Positions 52,738-60,861 of a stretch of 64,000 bases of DNA are shown here, in pieces. Each line of letters begins with the position of its first letter. The first letter of the stretch is position 1. Source of the stretch: Spirochaetales bacterium (lineage in GTDB: Bacteria; Spirochaetota; Spirochaetia; SZUA-6; JAFGRV01); NCBI GenBank assembly GCA_016930085.1, contig JAFGHO010000029.1, forward strand, positions 17,481 through 81,480, written 5' to 3'. The translations under genes and the position numbers were made by a program. The notes under the pieces are model-generated. The model had not been told where the DNA came from. It searched no databases and saw only the letters and a program-made list of their open reading frames with translations.

Positions 52738-54795
52738 TCACAATGTGTGAGCATTATTGTTGAAATACTCCAACAAACACAGTTTGATACATTGGAAAAA
52801 AAGCCTGAATGTCACTTCATAAAAGCAAGTCCGCCTCACAAGGTGTTTTGTTACTTTGTTAGTATATGCAAGGACATTTGTTTTTTCATTATGCCAGTTT
52901 GATTTAAATGAATTGTCCGCACTGACAACCGTCGCAAACGAAACATTGGCCGTTATTGCATCCTCGGCCTTTTTTAATATGGTAAACAGCTTCCAGAGTG
53001 ACAGCGATTGTTGTATCGATTCATGCGTTTCTTTTATTTTCGAATGATGTTCTTCAAGTATGTCTTGATATTCTTTTTTTGATATGGTACTCAGCATGAA
53101 ATATTTCTTCAACCGTACTCCTTTTACCAGAAACAAATCTTCTATTGCATCGATGACGAGCCTGTTGGCCCTGAAATAGATAATCAAATCGATAATTTCA
53201 TCAAGGGAAGGATCCTTCCCGAAGGAAAGAAGAAAAGAAATTCTTTCAACAATATCTTCGGGGAGAAGCGGATTTGTCTGAACGGCATAGGTTCTGAATC
53301 CCGTATCGTTTTTCTCGGGCAGGCTGATATGCTGAAATTTGAATAGTTCATTCTTTTTGATTTTACCGTAGTAGCCCTTTCTTTCTTTCGCCGTCCTCGC
53401 GAACTCGTTAAAATACTCATCTGCTATACCTGTACGGTCGATAATCTTATACAAACGTTCCGTCACACGGAAACCGTCCAGGGGAGACGTCGATTCCATA
53501 CGCTTTGCCGTGATGACCGGATCACCGAAAACATCGTATTGTTTTCCTCCTTCGGGACCAACATTACCGAATGTCGCAGTACCGATATCAGCCCCGAGTC
53601 TGACGGCAATAATAAGATCTTCCTTTTCTTCCGACCTTATCGTATTAATGATATCGAATGCATGCATAATACTGGCGCTTGTTTTTATGCATTTTTCGAT
53701 TGTCTTGACTACGGTTATTCTTTCCTGCTGAACGAATCTCGATTCACATATCGTTTTCCTTATCATGTCGTATATTTCCTTGATTGTGTTCGGCGGATGA
53801 CCGAAAACGATGCCGGATGTCACAACCTTTGAAAGATTCTCTCTTTCCGAATCGTCCAAAAAGCCCAACGTGCAGACGATATTATCCGAAAGAATCGCAA
53901 ATATACGTTCATCCAGTGAATTGAACATATTCTGAATTTTTTTGATTTCGACACAGGTATTAAAAAGCCGTTGTGAAATTGATTCCCGTTTTTGATCGTC
54001 GTCCAATCCGTTGACGAGTGGGTCGATCGTTCCCCCGTAATGAAAGATAAAGCTGTCGCCTTCCGTTTTGTTCAAATATCCGTTATATTTCGAAAGTACC
54101 GTATCAAAAGCCGAATACAAGCCGTTTAGCAGTGTAATATTCCGTTGCGGATTTTTCATGATCTTCGACAACCGGGTATATTTATTTATATCCAGAAAAC
54201 CGATCCCGATAATATCCTCTTCCGCATCGGGAAGATGCCCCAATTCCATAATACGTGAGACCAGTTGCCGTCGTATATAAAAATCGATAATTTCTTTATT
54301 GAACAACTGCTCTTTCCGTTCGGAAATAAGTCCGGCGATTTCGCTTATCCTTTTTCCGATAATTTTCTTTACGGATGAATCGATCGGTTTATCGATAACG
54401 GCCTGGGCACCTGCCGAAAGGGCTTCTTTACGTATTGTTTCGTCGCTTGCATGTCCACTGATTATGATAACTACCGCTTTATTGATTCTTTTATATTTGG
54501 TGTCATGCTTGAAGCTTCTGCAGAGATCGATACCGTTTTCCTGTGATTCCAACTCGATATCCAGGATAACGAGATCGGGAACAAACGGACGGCGTCCATT
54601 AATAAGGTAACGGATACTCTCGCTGTCATAGGCGGTCTTTATTTCCAGACGTATTTCCAATTGTTCTTCGAGTTCTTTGAGTACATCTATCAAATATTCC
54701 CTGACAAACTCTTGATCGTCGACAACAAGGACCCTGACCATTTTTATATGTTCCCTGCTATTTTGCTTTCTTTTTTTAACAGATAACTCACTCAT
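52738..54795 (-). CDS. Response regulator receiver fused to a class III adenylate/guanylate cyclase-like domain
   Basis: Cytoplasmic signalling protein of 685 residues (or 667 if ATG 54741 is used). A CheY-like receiver spans about 19-150: VRVLVVDDQEF, phospho-acceptor Asp in LVILDIELES, and IIISGHASD and Lys in VIDKPID. Residues about 200-460 resemble a class III cyclase: GFLDINKYTRLS (first metal Asp), KTEGDSFIFHYGG (second), and GNVGPEGGKQYDVFGDPVITAKRMES. The Asn normally in VNxAxR is changed (V-I-T-A-K-R), so activity needs testing. The C-terminal 200 residues are helical. It lies inside the phosphonate region but has no sequence link to phosphonate use. Confidence 0.85.
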   Translation of the reverse strand: MSELSVKKRKQNSREHIKMVRVLVVDDQEFVREYLIDVLKELEEQLEIRLEIKTAYDSESIRYLINGRRPFVPDLVILDIELESQENGIDLCRSFKHDTKYKRINKAVVIIISGHASDETIRKEALSAGAQAVIDKPIDSSVKKIIGKRISEIAGLISERKEQLFNKEIIDFYIRRQLVSRIMELGHLPDAEEDIIGIGFLDINKYTRLSKIMKNPQRNITLLNGLYSAFDTVLSKYNGYLNKTEGDSFIFHYGGTIDPLVNGLDDDQKRESISQRLFNTCVEIKKIQNMFNSLDERIFAILSDNIVCTLGFLDDSERENLSKVVTSGIVFGHPPNTIKEIYDMIRKTICESRFVQQERITVVKTIEKCIKTSASIMHAFDIINTIRSEEKEDLIIAVRLGADIGTATFGNVGPEGGKQYDVFGDPVITAKRMESTSPLDGFRVTERLYKIIDRTGIADEYFNEFARTAKERKGYYGKIKKNELFKFQHISLPEKNDTGFRTYAVQTNPLLPEDIVERISFLLSFGKDPSLDEIIDLIIYFRANRLVIDAIEDLFLVKGVRLKKYFMLSTISKKEYQDILEEHHSKIKETHESIQQSLSLWKLFTILKKAEDAITANVSFATVVSADNSFKSNWHNEKTNVLAYTNKVTKHLVRRTCFYEVTFRLFFQCIKLCLLEYFNNNAHTL

Positions 54796-54897
54796 ATTTT
54801 CCCGATCTCTCCATTACACTATCTATAGTTTATTTTCATTTATTTATTTTGTGTTATTCTTTGCTTAATACTTCATCAATGCTATATCGTGTGCCCG

Positions 54898-55338
54898 TTA
54901 CAAATCCTTCATGAAAAAACATTGCGTTTTGACAAGCTCATATCCGTTCCGCTTATAAAACCCGTGCGCCCTGCTTCGCTTTTCATTCGAGCTGACCTTT
55001 ACTTTTTTTATGCCGTTTTCCTCGAGCCACGATTCGGCCCTTCGTATAAGCACTTTACCGATCCCCATGCACCGGTGCCGTTCGTCGACGACAAGCCCTA
55101 AAATATCTCCCGTCGGCTCCATATACATGAGGGGCAATATACCGACCTGTATCCATCCGACGACCTTGCCGTCCTCATCTGCCGCGACAAACGCATGTGT
55201 CAGGCGGATGTTCCTGCAGCATTCGAGATTCTTCAAGGCTTTTTCCGCGGTTATCGTATAACCGAGTTGTTCCGACAGTTTCACGAATGAATCCATATCC
55301 TGTTCATCGAGGCTGCGAATCGTAATATGCATTGTCAT
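54898..55338 (-). CDS. GNAT family acetyltransferase (PhnO-like by context)
   Basis: N-acetyltransferase of 146 residues with the acetyl-CoA motif DERHRCMGIGKVLIRRAESW (core R-x-x-G-I/M-G) and the C-terminal GFYKRNGYELVKTQCFFMKDL region (last 21 residues). PhnO proteins acetylate aminoalkylphosphonates and occur next to phn genes, so this one, 12 bases after phnE, may do the same. Substrate specificity cannot be read from the sequence. AAAGGGAA precedes the start. Confidence 0.8.
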   Translation of the reverse strand: MTMHITIRSLDEQDMDSFVKLSEQLGYTITAEKALKNLECCRNIRLTHAFVAADEDGKVVGWIQVGILPLMYMEPTGDILGLVVDERHRCMGIGKVLIRRAESWLEENGIKKVKVSSNEKRSRAHGFYKRNGYELVKTQCFFMKDL

Positions 55339-55350
55339 TTCCCTTTCGAT

Positions 55351-56166
55351 TCAGATAAAGTATTTTCTTATCCGTGAAGAGACAAGGTCGATGACACTCA
55401 CGGTGACGATGATAATGATAAGCATGGAACATACTTTTTTCAGATAAAAACTGTTCATCGAATCATGCAGAATCTGTCCGATCCCTCCCGCTCCGACGAT
55501 ACCCAGAACGGTCGCCGAGCGCACGTTCGCTTCGAACCGGTAGAGTGAGTAGGAAATCCAGAGCGGCGTTACCTGGGGGATGATCCCGTAGATAATCTCG
55601 GAAATTTTCCCCGCCCCCGTTGCCCTGATTCCTTCGATCGGTTTGGGATCGATCGCCTCGACGGCTTCGGAAAAAAGTTTCGCGAGGGTTCCGAGGGTAT
55701 GAACAAACAACGCCAGTACCCCGGCGAAGGGCCCCAGTCCGATGGCCGCGACGAAGATGAGGGCGAAGACGATTTCATTGACGGCCCGCAGCATGTCCAT
55801 CAGCCGGCGGACGGGGTGCCGTAACCATACGGGAGTGACGTTATGCGCCGACAGCAGTCCGAATGGTATCGAAAAGATGACGGCGGCGAACGTCCCCCAG
55901 ACGGCAATTTGTATCGTGACGATCATTTCCTCTATATAATAAAGAAAATCCCCGAGATCCGGCGGAAAATATTTGGAGAAATAATCGAGGATATTGCCGA
56001 AGTTGAGAACAAGTTCCATGGGACGCATTTCGGCACCGGACCAAGCCCACCCCAATATCAGAACGAAACCCAGCCACCCCAGAAGTTTCATGGTAAGAAA
56101 AAGTTTTTCGTTTTTCGGAAACATGACCGCTTGTTTTATCGCGGCCGCATCGTCATCGTATGCCAT
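55351..56166 (-). CDS. phnE: Phosphonate ABC transporter permease PhnE
   Basis: Inner-membrane permease of 271 residues with about six helices and the binding-protein-dependent transport motif EAVEAIDPKPIEGIRATGAG (the EAA loop that contacts PhnC). The segment GIVGAGGIGQILHDSMNSF near the C-terminus is typical of PhnE. It follows phnD and would import phosphonates or related anions with PhnC and PhnD. Confidence 0.95.
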   Translation of the reverse strand: MAYDDDAAAIKQAVMFPKNEKLFLTMKLLGWLGFVLILGWAWSGAEMRPMELVLNFGNILDYFSKYFPPDLGDFLYYIEEMIVTIQIAVWGTFAAVIFSIPFGLLSAHNVTPVWLRHPVRRLMDMLRAVNEIVFALIFVAAIGLGPFAGVLALFVHTLGTLAKLFSEAVEAIDPKPIEGIRATGAGKISEIIYGIIPQVTPLWISYSLYRFEANVRSATVLGIVGAGGIGQILHDSMNSFYLKKVCSMLIIIIVTVSVIDLVSSRIRKYFI

Positions 56167-56234
56167 AGTATCACCCTGTAAAACAACGCACCGCGATACC
56201 GTAAAAATATCGCGGCACGCCTTTTGTTTTTTAC

Positions 56235-57269
56235 TTAATATTTTTCGATTAACTCATCGAGTTCGTCGACTTCAGCAAAGCGTTCCTTGTTGTCTTCGAG
56301 TACCGTAAACTTCAGTTTGAAAAAAGGATACAGCTGTTTATTCGAAGAAGTGAAGAACGGATCGAGTCCCCCGCCTATAACCTTCAGTATTTCTCTCTGC
56401 CGCGCGATCTCTGCATCCGTGCCGAGCCGCCCGTAACCGAGAAAGAAGCCTTGAATGGCGCTTTTAAGTTCCCGGGGAAGATCCTTTCTATAGACGATAG
56501 GATCCTTTGTGATAACCGGCGATTTCCAGAGAATCTTTATCTTTTTGTACCCTTCCGGATCTTCATTTTTCAAATCGCGCATCTGTTCCGTGTTGTTCGT
56601 TGAGAAATCCACCTGTTTATTGAGTACCGCCTGAATATTGGCTCCGTGACTCGCACGCCGCATTTCCTTGAAATATTTTTCAGGGTCGATCAAACGGGGC
56701 GCCCAGATTTGCGAAGTGGGAATCAGGTTCCCCGACGTGGAGTTGACATCGCCGTTTCCGAAGACGAGTTCCGGGCCTTTTTTAACGACATCTTCCACAC
56801 TATTGAGCTGGCTGTCGACGTGTGTTATGAGCAGAGAATTGTAACCCGGATCCCGGCCCTCTCCGACCATTTGCGCAAACACCTCCACCATACCTTCCGA
56901 CTGGAGAACCGCCTCGACCGCGGATTTATTACCGAACCACGCCACCTGGACTTTACTGTATTGAATAGCCTGGATAACACCGGCATATTCGGATGCAAAG
57001 AACGCCCTTACCGGCACTCGTAACGCGGCGGCCATATCTTCGAGAAACGGATCCCATTCCTTGCGCAAGCTGTCCTGGGATTCGGTCGATATAATGCCGA
57101 AATTCAGTTCGGTTACACCTTCGTAATCCGGAACGAATTTGACGGCGCCCGTTTCCTGTGAAGCGGTTTCCTCCTTTTTACCGCTATCCACACAGCCGAC
57201 TCCGGCCAGCAACAGCATGACCGTCACAACCACACATGCTAAACGCAGCTGCATACTATGATTTGTCAT
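56235..57269 (-). CDS. phnD: Phosphonate-binding lipoprotein PhnD
   Basis: Substrate-binding component of 344 residues. The signal peptide ends in lipobox LLAGVGC (Cys26), so it is tethered to a membrane. The periplasmic-binding fold shows LNFGIISTESQDSLRKEWDPF, YAGVIQAIQYSKVQVAWFGN and GDVNSTSGNLIPTSQIW, motifs of the PhnD/SsuA-like family around the phosphonate pocket. A strong AAGGAGG lies before ATG 57269. It is the second gene of phnCDE. Confidence 0.95.
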   Translation of the reverse strand: MTNHSMQLRLACVVVTVMLLLAGVGCVDSGKKEETASQETGAVKFVPDYEGVTELNFGIISTESQDSLRKEWDPFLEDMAAALRVPVRAFFASEYAGVIQAIQYSKVQVAWFGNKSAVEAVLQSEGMVEVFAQMVGEGRDPGYNSLLITHVDSQLNSVEDVVKKGPELVFGNGDVNSTSGNLIPTSQIWAPRLIDPEKYFKEMRRASHGANIQAVLNKQVDFSTNNTEQMRDLKNEDPEGYKKIKILWKSPVITKDPIVYRKDLPRELKSAIQGFFLGYGRLGTDAEIARQREILKVIGGGLDPFFTSSNKQLYPFFKLKFTVLEDNKERFAEVDELDELIEKY

Positions 57270-57328
57270 GAAAAACCTCCTTACTTAATTTTGAAAGCGA
57301 CGTGACATACTTCAACGTTAACGCTTAC

Positions 57329-58186
57329 TCAGGCGATTACTTCTACTTTTTCCTTCGTCCCGTCGAACGACGGTTCGGTATCGAGTAGTTTCGTAATGTC
57401 TTTTAAATCCTCGAAAATGCCGGTTTCCGCAAATTTTGATCCGTATATTTCATGCAGCAACTCGGCTGTGACCTCCTCACACGGTCCGTCGAAAACGACC
57501 CTTCCCTTTTTCAGGGCGATTATCCGTTTGCAAAACTTCAACGCGTAATGCACCTGATGAAGGGAGACGACGACAGTCGCTTCGTCTTCGTCATTGATAC
57601 GCGCCAGAAGCGACATGACATTACGGGCTGATTCGGGATCCAGGGAAGCAATCGGTTCGTCCGCAAGAACAATATCTGCGTTCTGTACGATTGCACGGGC
57701 AATCGCGGCGCGCTGCTGCTGCCCCCCCGACAACGTGGATGAACGCTGAAAGGCTTTTTCCTCCATATCTACGCGTTTGAGGGCGTCCCGGGCATATTCT
57801 TTTTCTTTCCCGGTAAACAGCCGTAAAACACTCCGCCAGACGGGTATCTTGTGTAGCATGCCGACAAGGACATTGACCAGGACAGAAAGGCGGCCGACCA
57901 GATTGAATTGCTGAAAGATAAAACCTATTCCGGAACGTATTTTTCTTATGTCATATGCTATTTTCCCGTTTTCCTGAACGGTCTTTCCATGAACCTTTAT
58001 ATACGAATCGTCCGTATTCGACCGTTCGAGTCCGGAAATATGTCTCAGCAGCGTCGATTTCCCGGAACCGGACGCGCCTATAAGGGAGACCATCTCGCCG
58101 ACGTTAATGGTGAGACTCACCCCATTGAGCGCTTTCGTCTCTTTGTAATTCTTACTGATATTTTTCAATTCAACCGCAGCCTGCAT
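57329..58186 (-). CDS. phnC: Phosphonate ABC transporter ATPase PhnC
   Basis: ATPase of the phosphonate importer, 285 residues. Walker A GASGSGKSTLLRHISG, Q-loop FIFQQFNLVGRLSVL, signature STLSGGQQQRAA and Walker B IVLADEPIASLDPES are complete. The phnC-specific stretch VLVGMLHKIPVWRSVLRLFTGKE (middle residues) is recognisable. GAAAGGAG precedes ATG 58186. It follows the DUF2061 remnant by 75 bases. Confidence 0.96.
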   Translation of the reverse strand: MQAAVELKNISKNYKETKALNGVSLTINVGEMVSLIGASGSGKSTLLRHISGLERSNTDDSYIKVHGKTVQENGKIAYDIRKIRSGIGFIFQQFNLVGRLSVLVNVLVGMLHKIPVWRSVLRLFTGKEKEYARDALKRVDMEEKAFQRSSTLSGGQQQRAAIARAIVQNADIVLADEPIASLDPESARNVMSLLARINDEDEATVVVSLHQVHYALKFCKRIIALKKGRVVFDGPCEEVTAELLHEIYGSKFAETGIFEDLKDITKLLDTEPSFDGTKEKVEVIA

Positions 58187-58261
58187 ACATATCTCCTTTC
58201 ATATGGTTCAACGGATACATTGACATTATTTATTTTATATTAGAGGCCCGATAAATAACCA

Positions 58262-58462
58262 TTAATCTTTACCCCACCCGATTTTATTCCAGATGCGTTC
58301 ATGGACAAAATAAAGAATGGTCTGTACGATATTGAACAGCAATGTTATATTCAGGCTTTCTTTAATATTACCTGTTAAAAAATAGCTTGCCGTCCCGAGT
58401 ATTATAACGGCACATAATCTCTAAGTTATTGCTTTTACCAATGACCGTCTTGTTGTCGCCAT
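58262..58462 (-). pseudogene. DUF2061 small membrane protein interrupted by an amber codon at the conserved Trp
   Basis: The 66-codon frame from ATG 58462 reads MATTRRSLVKAIT, then TAG (58423-58421, codon 14), then RLCAVIILGTASYFLTGNI and, at the end, VHERIWNKIGWGKD before TAA. DUF2061 proteins have K-x-x-x-W-R at this place and the C-terminal HERxW...WG pattern. The stop exactly replaces the family Trp, a one-base TGG-to-TAG change. The gene lies 9 bases after the phosphatase gene and before phnC. Its function in any organism is unknown. It is silent unless the amber is suppressed. Confidence 0.75.
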
Positions 58463-58471
58463 GCCGTATCG

Positions 58472-59368
58472 TCAATATATGCTTTTTCCCCAGCAGGCAT
58501 GGGCCGGGGTACATAGTTCCCCCGCAATACCACGGTTGCATGCGATAATATCCCAGCAGCCGGCTGTTTCAGATGGGGTCGAGACAACCTCCCCACCAGC
58601 CAGTTCGATAATCAATCGCGCCGCCGCGAAATCCCAGATATGAATTCCTTTCTGAATGAACGCCCCCAGTCTGCCTGAAGCGACACGGGCACAATCAAGG
58701 GCCGCGGCACCGAAGCTTCGCACTTTTTGTGCGCGCCTGATAATATTATCCAACAGGGGCAGCATCCCCGTCATATTTTTTCCCCGGACACTCAGATTGC
58801 AGGCAACAACCGTCTCATCCAATGCCTTGATATTCACATGATTAAGCTGCGATCCGTTGCAGGTGACACCTTCATCTTTTATACCGATATATAATTCATT
58901 TAAAGCGGGCGCCAAAACAACACCGACAAGCGGAAGTCCATACTGCCGCACCAGATCCTTGTTATGGAATTGCTGCAGAACGGCATCTCCCTTTTTATAA
59001 CAGGAAATGCTGGTACAAAAATAATCGAGTGAATGGAAATAATTCACCGAGCCGTCCAGGGGATCGACGATCCATGTATACTCACTCCCTTCTTTAAAAA
59101 ATCCGCTTTCTTCCGACAATATCGAATGTGATTGAAAGCGGCGTGTTATGGTTTCGATAATTGCCTTTTCCGATAATAGATCGACATCGAGTTTGAGATC
59201 ATGTTTATTTTTATCTGTATACATAACCGCCGCACTCCCCCAATGCAATGATAAAATATCCGCCGCGCGTTTACTCGCTTCGAGTGCGGTCGCCCCTATA
59301 TGATTTATAAGCGCGTCATTTGCAGAGTGTTCTGATTTTTCTTGAATATAGTTTTTCATATTCTTCAT
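58472..59368 (-). CDS. Inositol monophosphatase-like phosphatase
   Basis: Lithium-sensitive-phosphatase-fold enzyme of 298 residues. The metal motifs are LSEESGF (Glu-Glu), WIVDPLDGSVNY (Asp-Pro-Leu-Asp-Gly) and IWDFAAARLIIELAGG (Trp-Asp). Two or three metals would be bound for phosphomonoester hydrolysis. Location between the PHP-domain gene and the phnCDE genes suggests it acts on a ribose phosphate formed by C-P lyase, for instance removing a phosphate left by the PHP enzyme, but its substrate is inferred only. Its start lies inside the 3' end of the PHP gene, overlapping by 53 bases. Confidence 0.88.
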   Translation of the reverse strand: MKNMKNYIQEKSEHSANDALINHIGATALEASKRAADILSLHWGSAAVMYTDKNKHDLKLDVDLLSEKAIIETITRRFQSHSILSEESGFFKEGSEYTWIVDPLDGSVNYFHSLDYFCTSISCYKKGDAVLQQFHNKDLVRQYGLPLVGVVLAPALNELYIGIKDEGVTCNGSQLNHVNIKALDETVVACNLSVRGKNMTGMLPLLDNIIRRAQKVRSFGAAALDCARVASGRLGAFIQKGIHIWDFAAARLIIELAGGEVVSTPSETAGCWDIIACNRGIAGELCTPAHACWGKSIY

Positions 59369-60173
59369 CCGTTATCCCCATTTCCCCGGGAAGGCAGGGG
59401 TACGTTCCATAAAAACCATGAAAATCCGTTCCCCCGGTGACCGCGCATTTGTAATGCCTGGCGTACATGAATGCGAGTTTTGTCTGCTCCGGTGTGTTGC
59501 CGGGATGAATGCATTCGATACCATCCAGCCCTTTTTTTACAAGCCGGGAAATAATCGCGTAATTATCATAAAGCCCCGGATGGGCGAGAACGGCGAGTCC
59601 GCCGCTTTGCTTGACCGCCATAACCGCGTCTTCTGCTGTCGGATATTCGATCGGGACGAACGCGTAACCCGGCCATTTGCCGTTATAACTTTCATTGAAC
59701 AATGACTTGCACACCTCGTCATGTATATAATGGCAATAGCCTTTATCGAGAAGTGCATGCATGATATGCTGTTTATAGACATTCGTACTGCGGTATGCGA
59801 TACGGCAAACGTCCTCCCATGTAATGGCGAAACCATACTCACGAACTTTTTCCACCATTTCCATGGCGGCCTCCTGCCGTTGCCTGATAACCGGCATGCA
59901 AAAATCCATGAGTGTCTTGTCGTTCTCATCAATCCAGAGACCGAGAATATGTACTTTCCTGTGCCTTTCATAATCGAATGCCGAAATTTCAATACCGGGA
60001 ATAATCGTGACATCATATTGTTCCCCAAGACGCACCGCTTCTTCGAGACCACATGTCGTATCGTGATCGGTAATCGCGATGCGTGTGATACAGTTGAGTG
60101 AGGCTAATTCTAGAATTTGAGTCACCGTCAGTGAATTATCGGAAACAGCGGTATGGCAATGAAGATCAATCAT
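59316..60173 (-). CDS. PHP-domain phosphoesterase (PhnPP-like candidate)
   Basis: Metal-dependent phosphoesterase of the PHP family, 285 residues from ATG 60173 (GGAG upstream, 8-base overlap with the hexapeptide gene). Metal-ligand motifs: DLHCHTAVSD, ITDHDTT, IPGIEISAF, HPGLYD and TGGTDFHG. PHP enzymes of this kind (the PhnPP group described from Eggerthella lenta) hydrolyse 5-phosphoribosyl 1,2-cyclic phosphate, the product of PhnJ, in organisms that lack the metallo-beta-lactamase PhnP. No phnP is present in this window. The assignment is from family plus context. Confidence 0.82.
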   Translation of the reverse strand: MIDLHCHTAVSDNSLTVTQILELASLNCITRIAITDHDTTCGLEEAVRLGEQYDVTIIPGIEISAFDYERHRKVHILGLWIDENDKTLMDFCMPVIRQRQEAAMEMVEKVREYGFAITWEDVCRIAYRSTNVYKQHIMHALLDKGYCHYIHDEVCKSLFNESYNGKWPGYAFVPIEYPTAEDAVMAVKQSGGLAVLAHPGLYDNYAIISRLVKKGLDGIECIHPGNTPEQTKLAFMYARHYKCAVTGGTDFHGFYGTYPCLPGEMGITDEEYEKLYSRKIRTLCK

Positions 60174-60861
60174 GTGCAGCTCCATGTTTCACCCGCAGCC
60201 TCTCCCGGTTGCAATACTTATCCAGAAAAATATCGGGTGAAAGAAAATCGGCGAACCGTTCTTCAAGCATGCGGCGTTCCCATTCCCACCACTCCGAAGA
60301 CAACAGCCGCTTTATAATCTGCCCGTCGAATCGTTTTTTGATGACCCTCGCAGGAACGCCGACCGCTATCTCATACGGCCCGACATTCCTTGTGACGACC
60401 GCACCCGCGCCGACAACGGCGCCGGTAGCGACATGAACGCCGGGCATAATAACCGCGCCATGACCTATCCACACATCGTGCCCGATAATGCAGCGGCGAC
60501 TCCTCCGCCGGTTAAAAAAGGAAAGATCGTCCATGGCACCGAAACCGTATTGAACACGGCGGTATGTACAGTGGTGCTGCGTTACCCGTTCCATCGGATG
60601 ATTGCCCGGATTGATCCTGACGTGGGAGGCGATCGAACAGAATTTTCCGATTGTCGCATAGATAATAGAAACATCACCCGCATCGTAGGAATAATCGCCG
60701 ATCGTCGTTTCGATAATGACGGACCGCGAACCTATTTCGGTCCATGAACCTATTGTCGAGTTTATCACACATGCGGTATCATGAATACTCGGCTTTCCCG
60801 AAAGCCGTTTATTAATTGTATTTTTCATACTATCGGGAATTTGATTGATCTCATATGACAT
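60166..60861 (-). CDS. Hexapeptide-repeat transferase of phosphonate clusters
   Basis: Left-handed beta-helix protein of 231 residues with the repeat pattern from about residue 30 to 175 (CVINSTIGSWTEIGS, IIETTIGDYSYDAGD, GHDVWIGHGAVIMPGVHVATGAVVGAG is at 120-145), and the xenobiotic-acetyltransferase-like NPGNHPMERVTQH. It matches the transferase hexapeptide family repeatedly found in phn operons, whose substrate is not established. It overlaps phnM2 by 11 bases and the PHP gene by 8, so the order is fixed by coupling. Confidence 0.88.
   Translation of the reverse strand: MSYEINQIPDSMKNTINKRLSGKPSIHDTACVINSTIGSWTEIGSRSVIIETTIGDYSYDAGDVSIIYATIGKFCSIASHVRINPGNHPMERVTQHHCTYRRVQYGFGAMDDLSFFNRRRSRRCIIGHDVWIGHGAVIMPGVHVATGAVVGAGAVVTRNVGPYEIAVGVPARVIKKRFDGQIIKRLLSSEWWEWERRMLEERFADFLSPDIFLDKYCNRERLRVKHGAAHD

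Noticed and set aside
43523..58462. Genome-wide recoding of TAG as a sense codon
   Set aside because: Intact genes in the same window end with TAG at normal positions (etfA, the Lon-like gene, the glutaredoxin gene, the XRE regulator), and a third broken gene is interrupted by TAA, so nonsense mutation is simpler.
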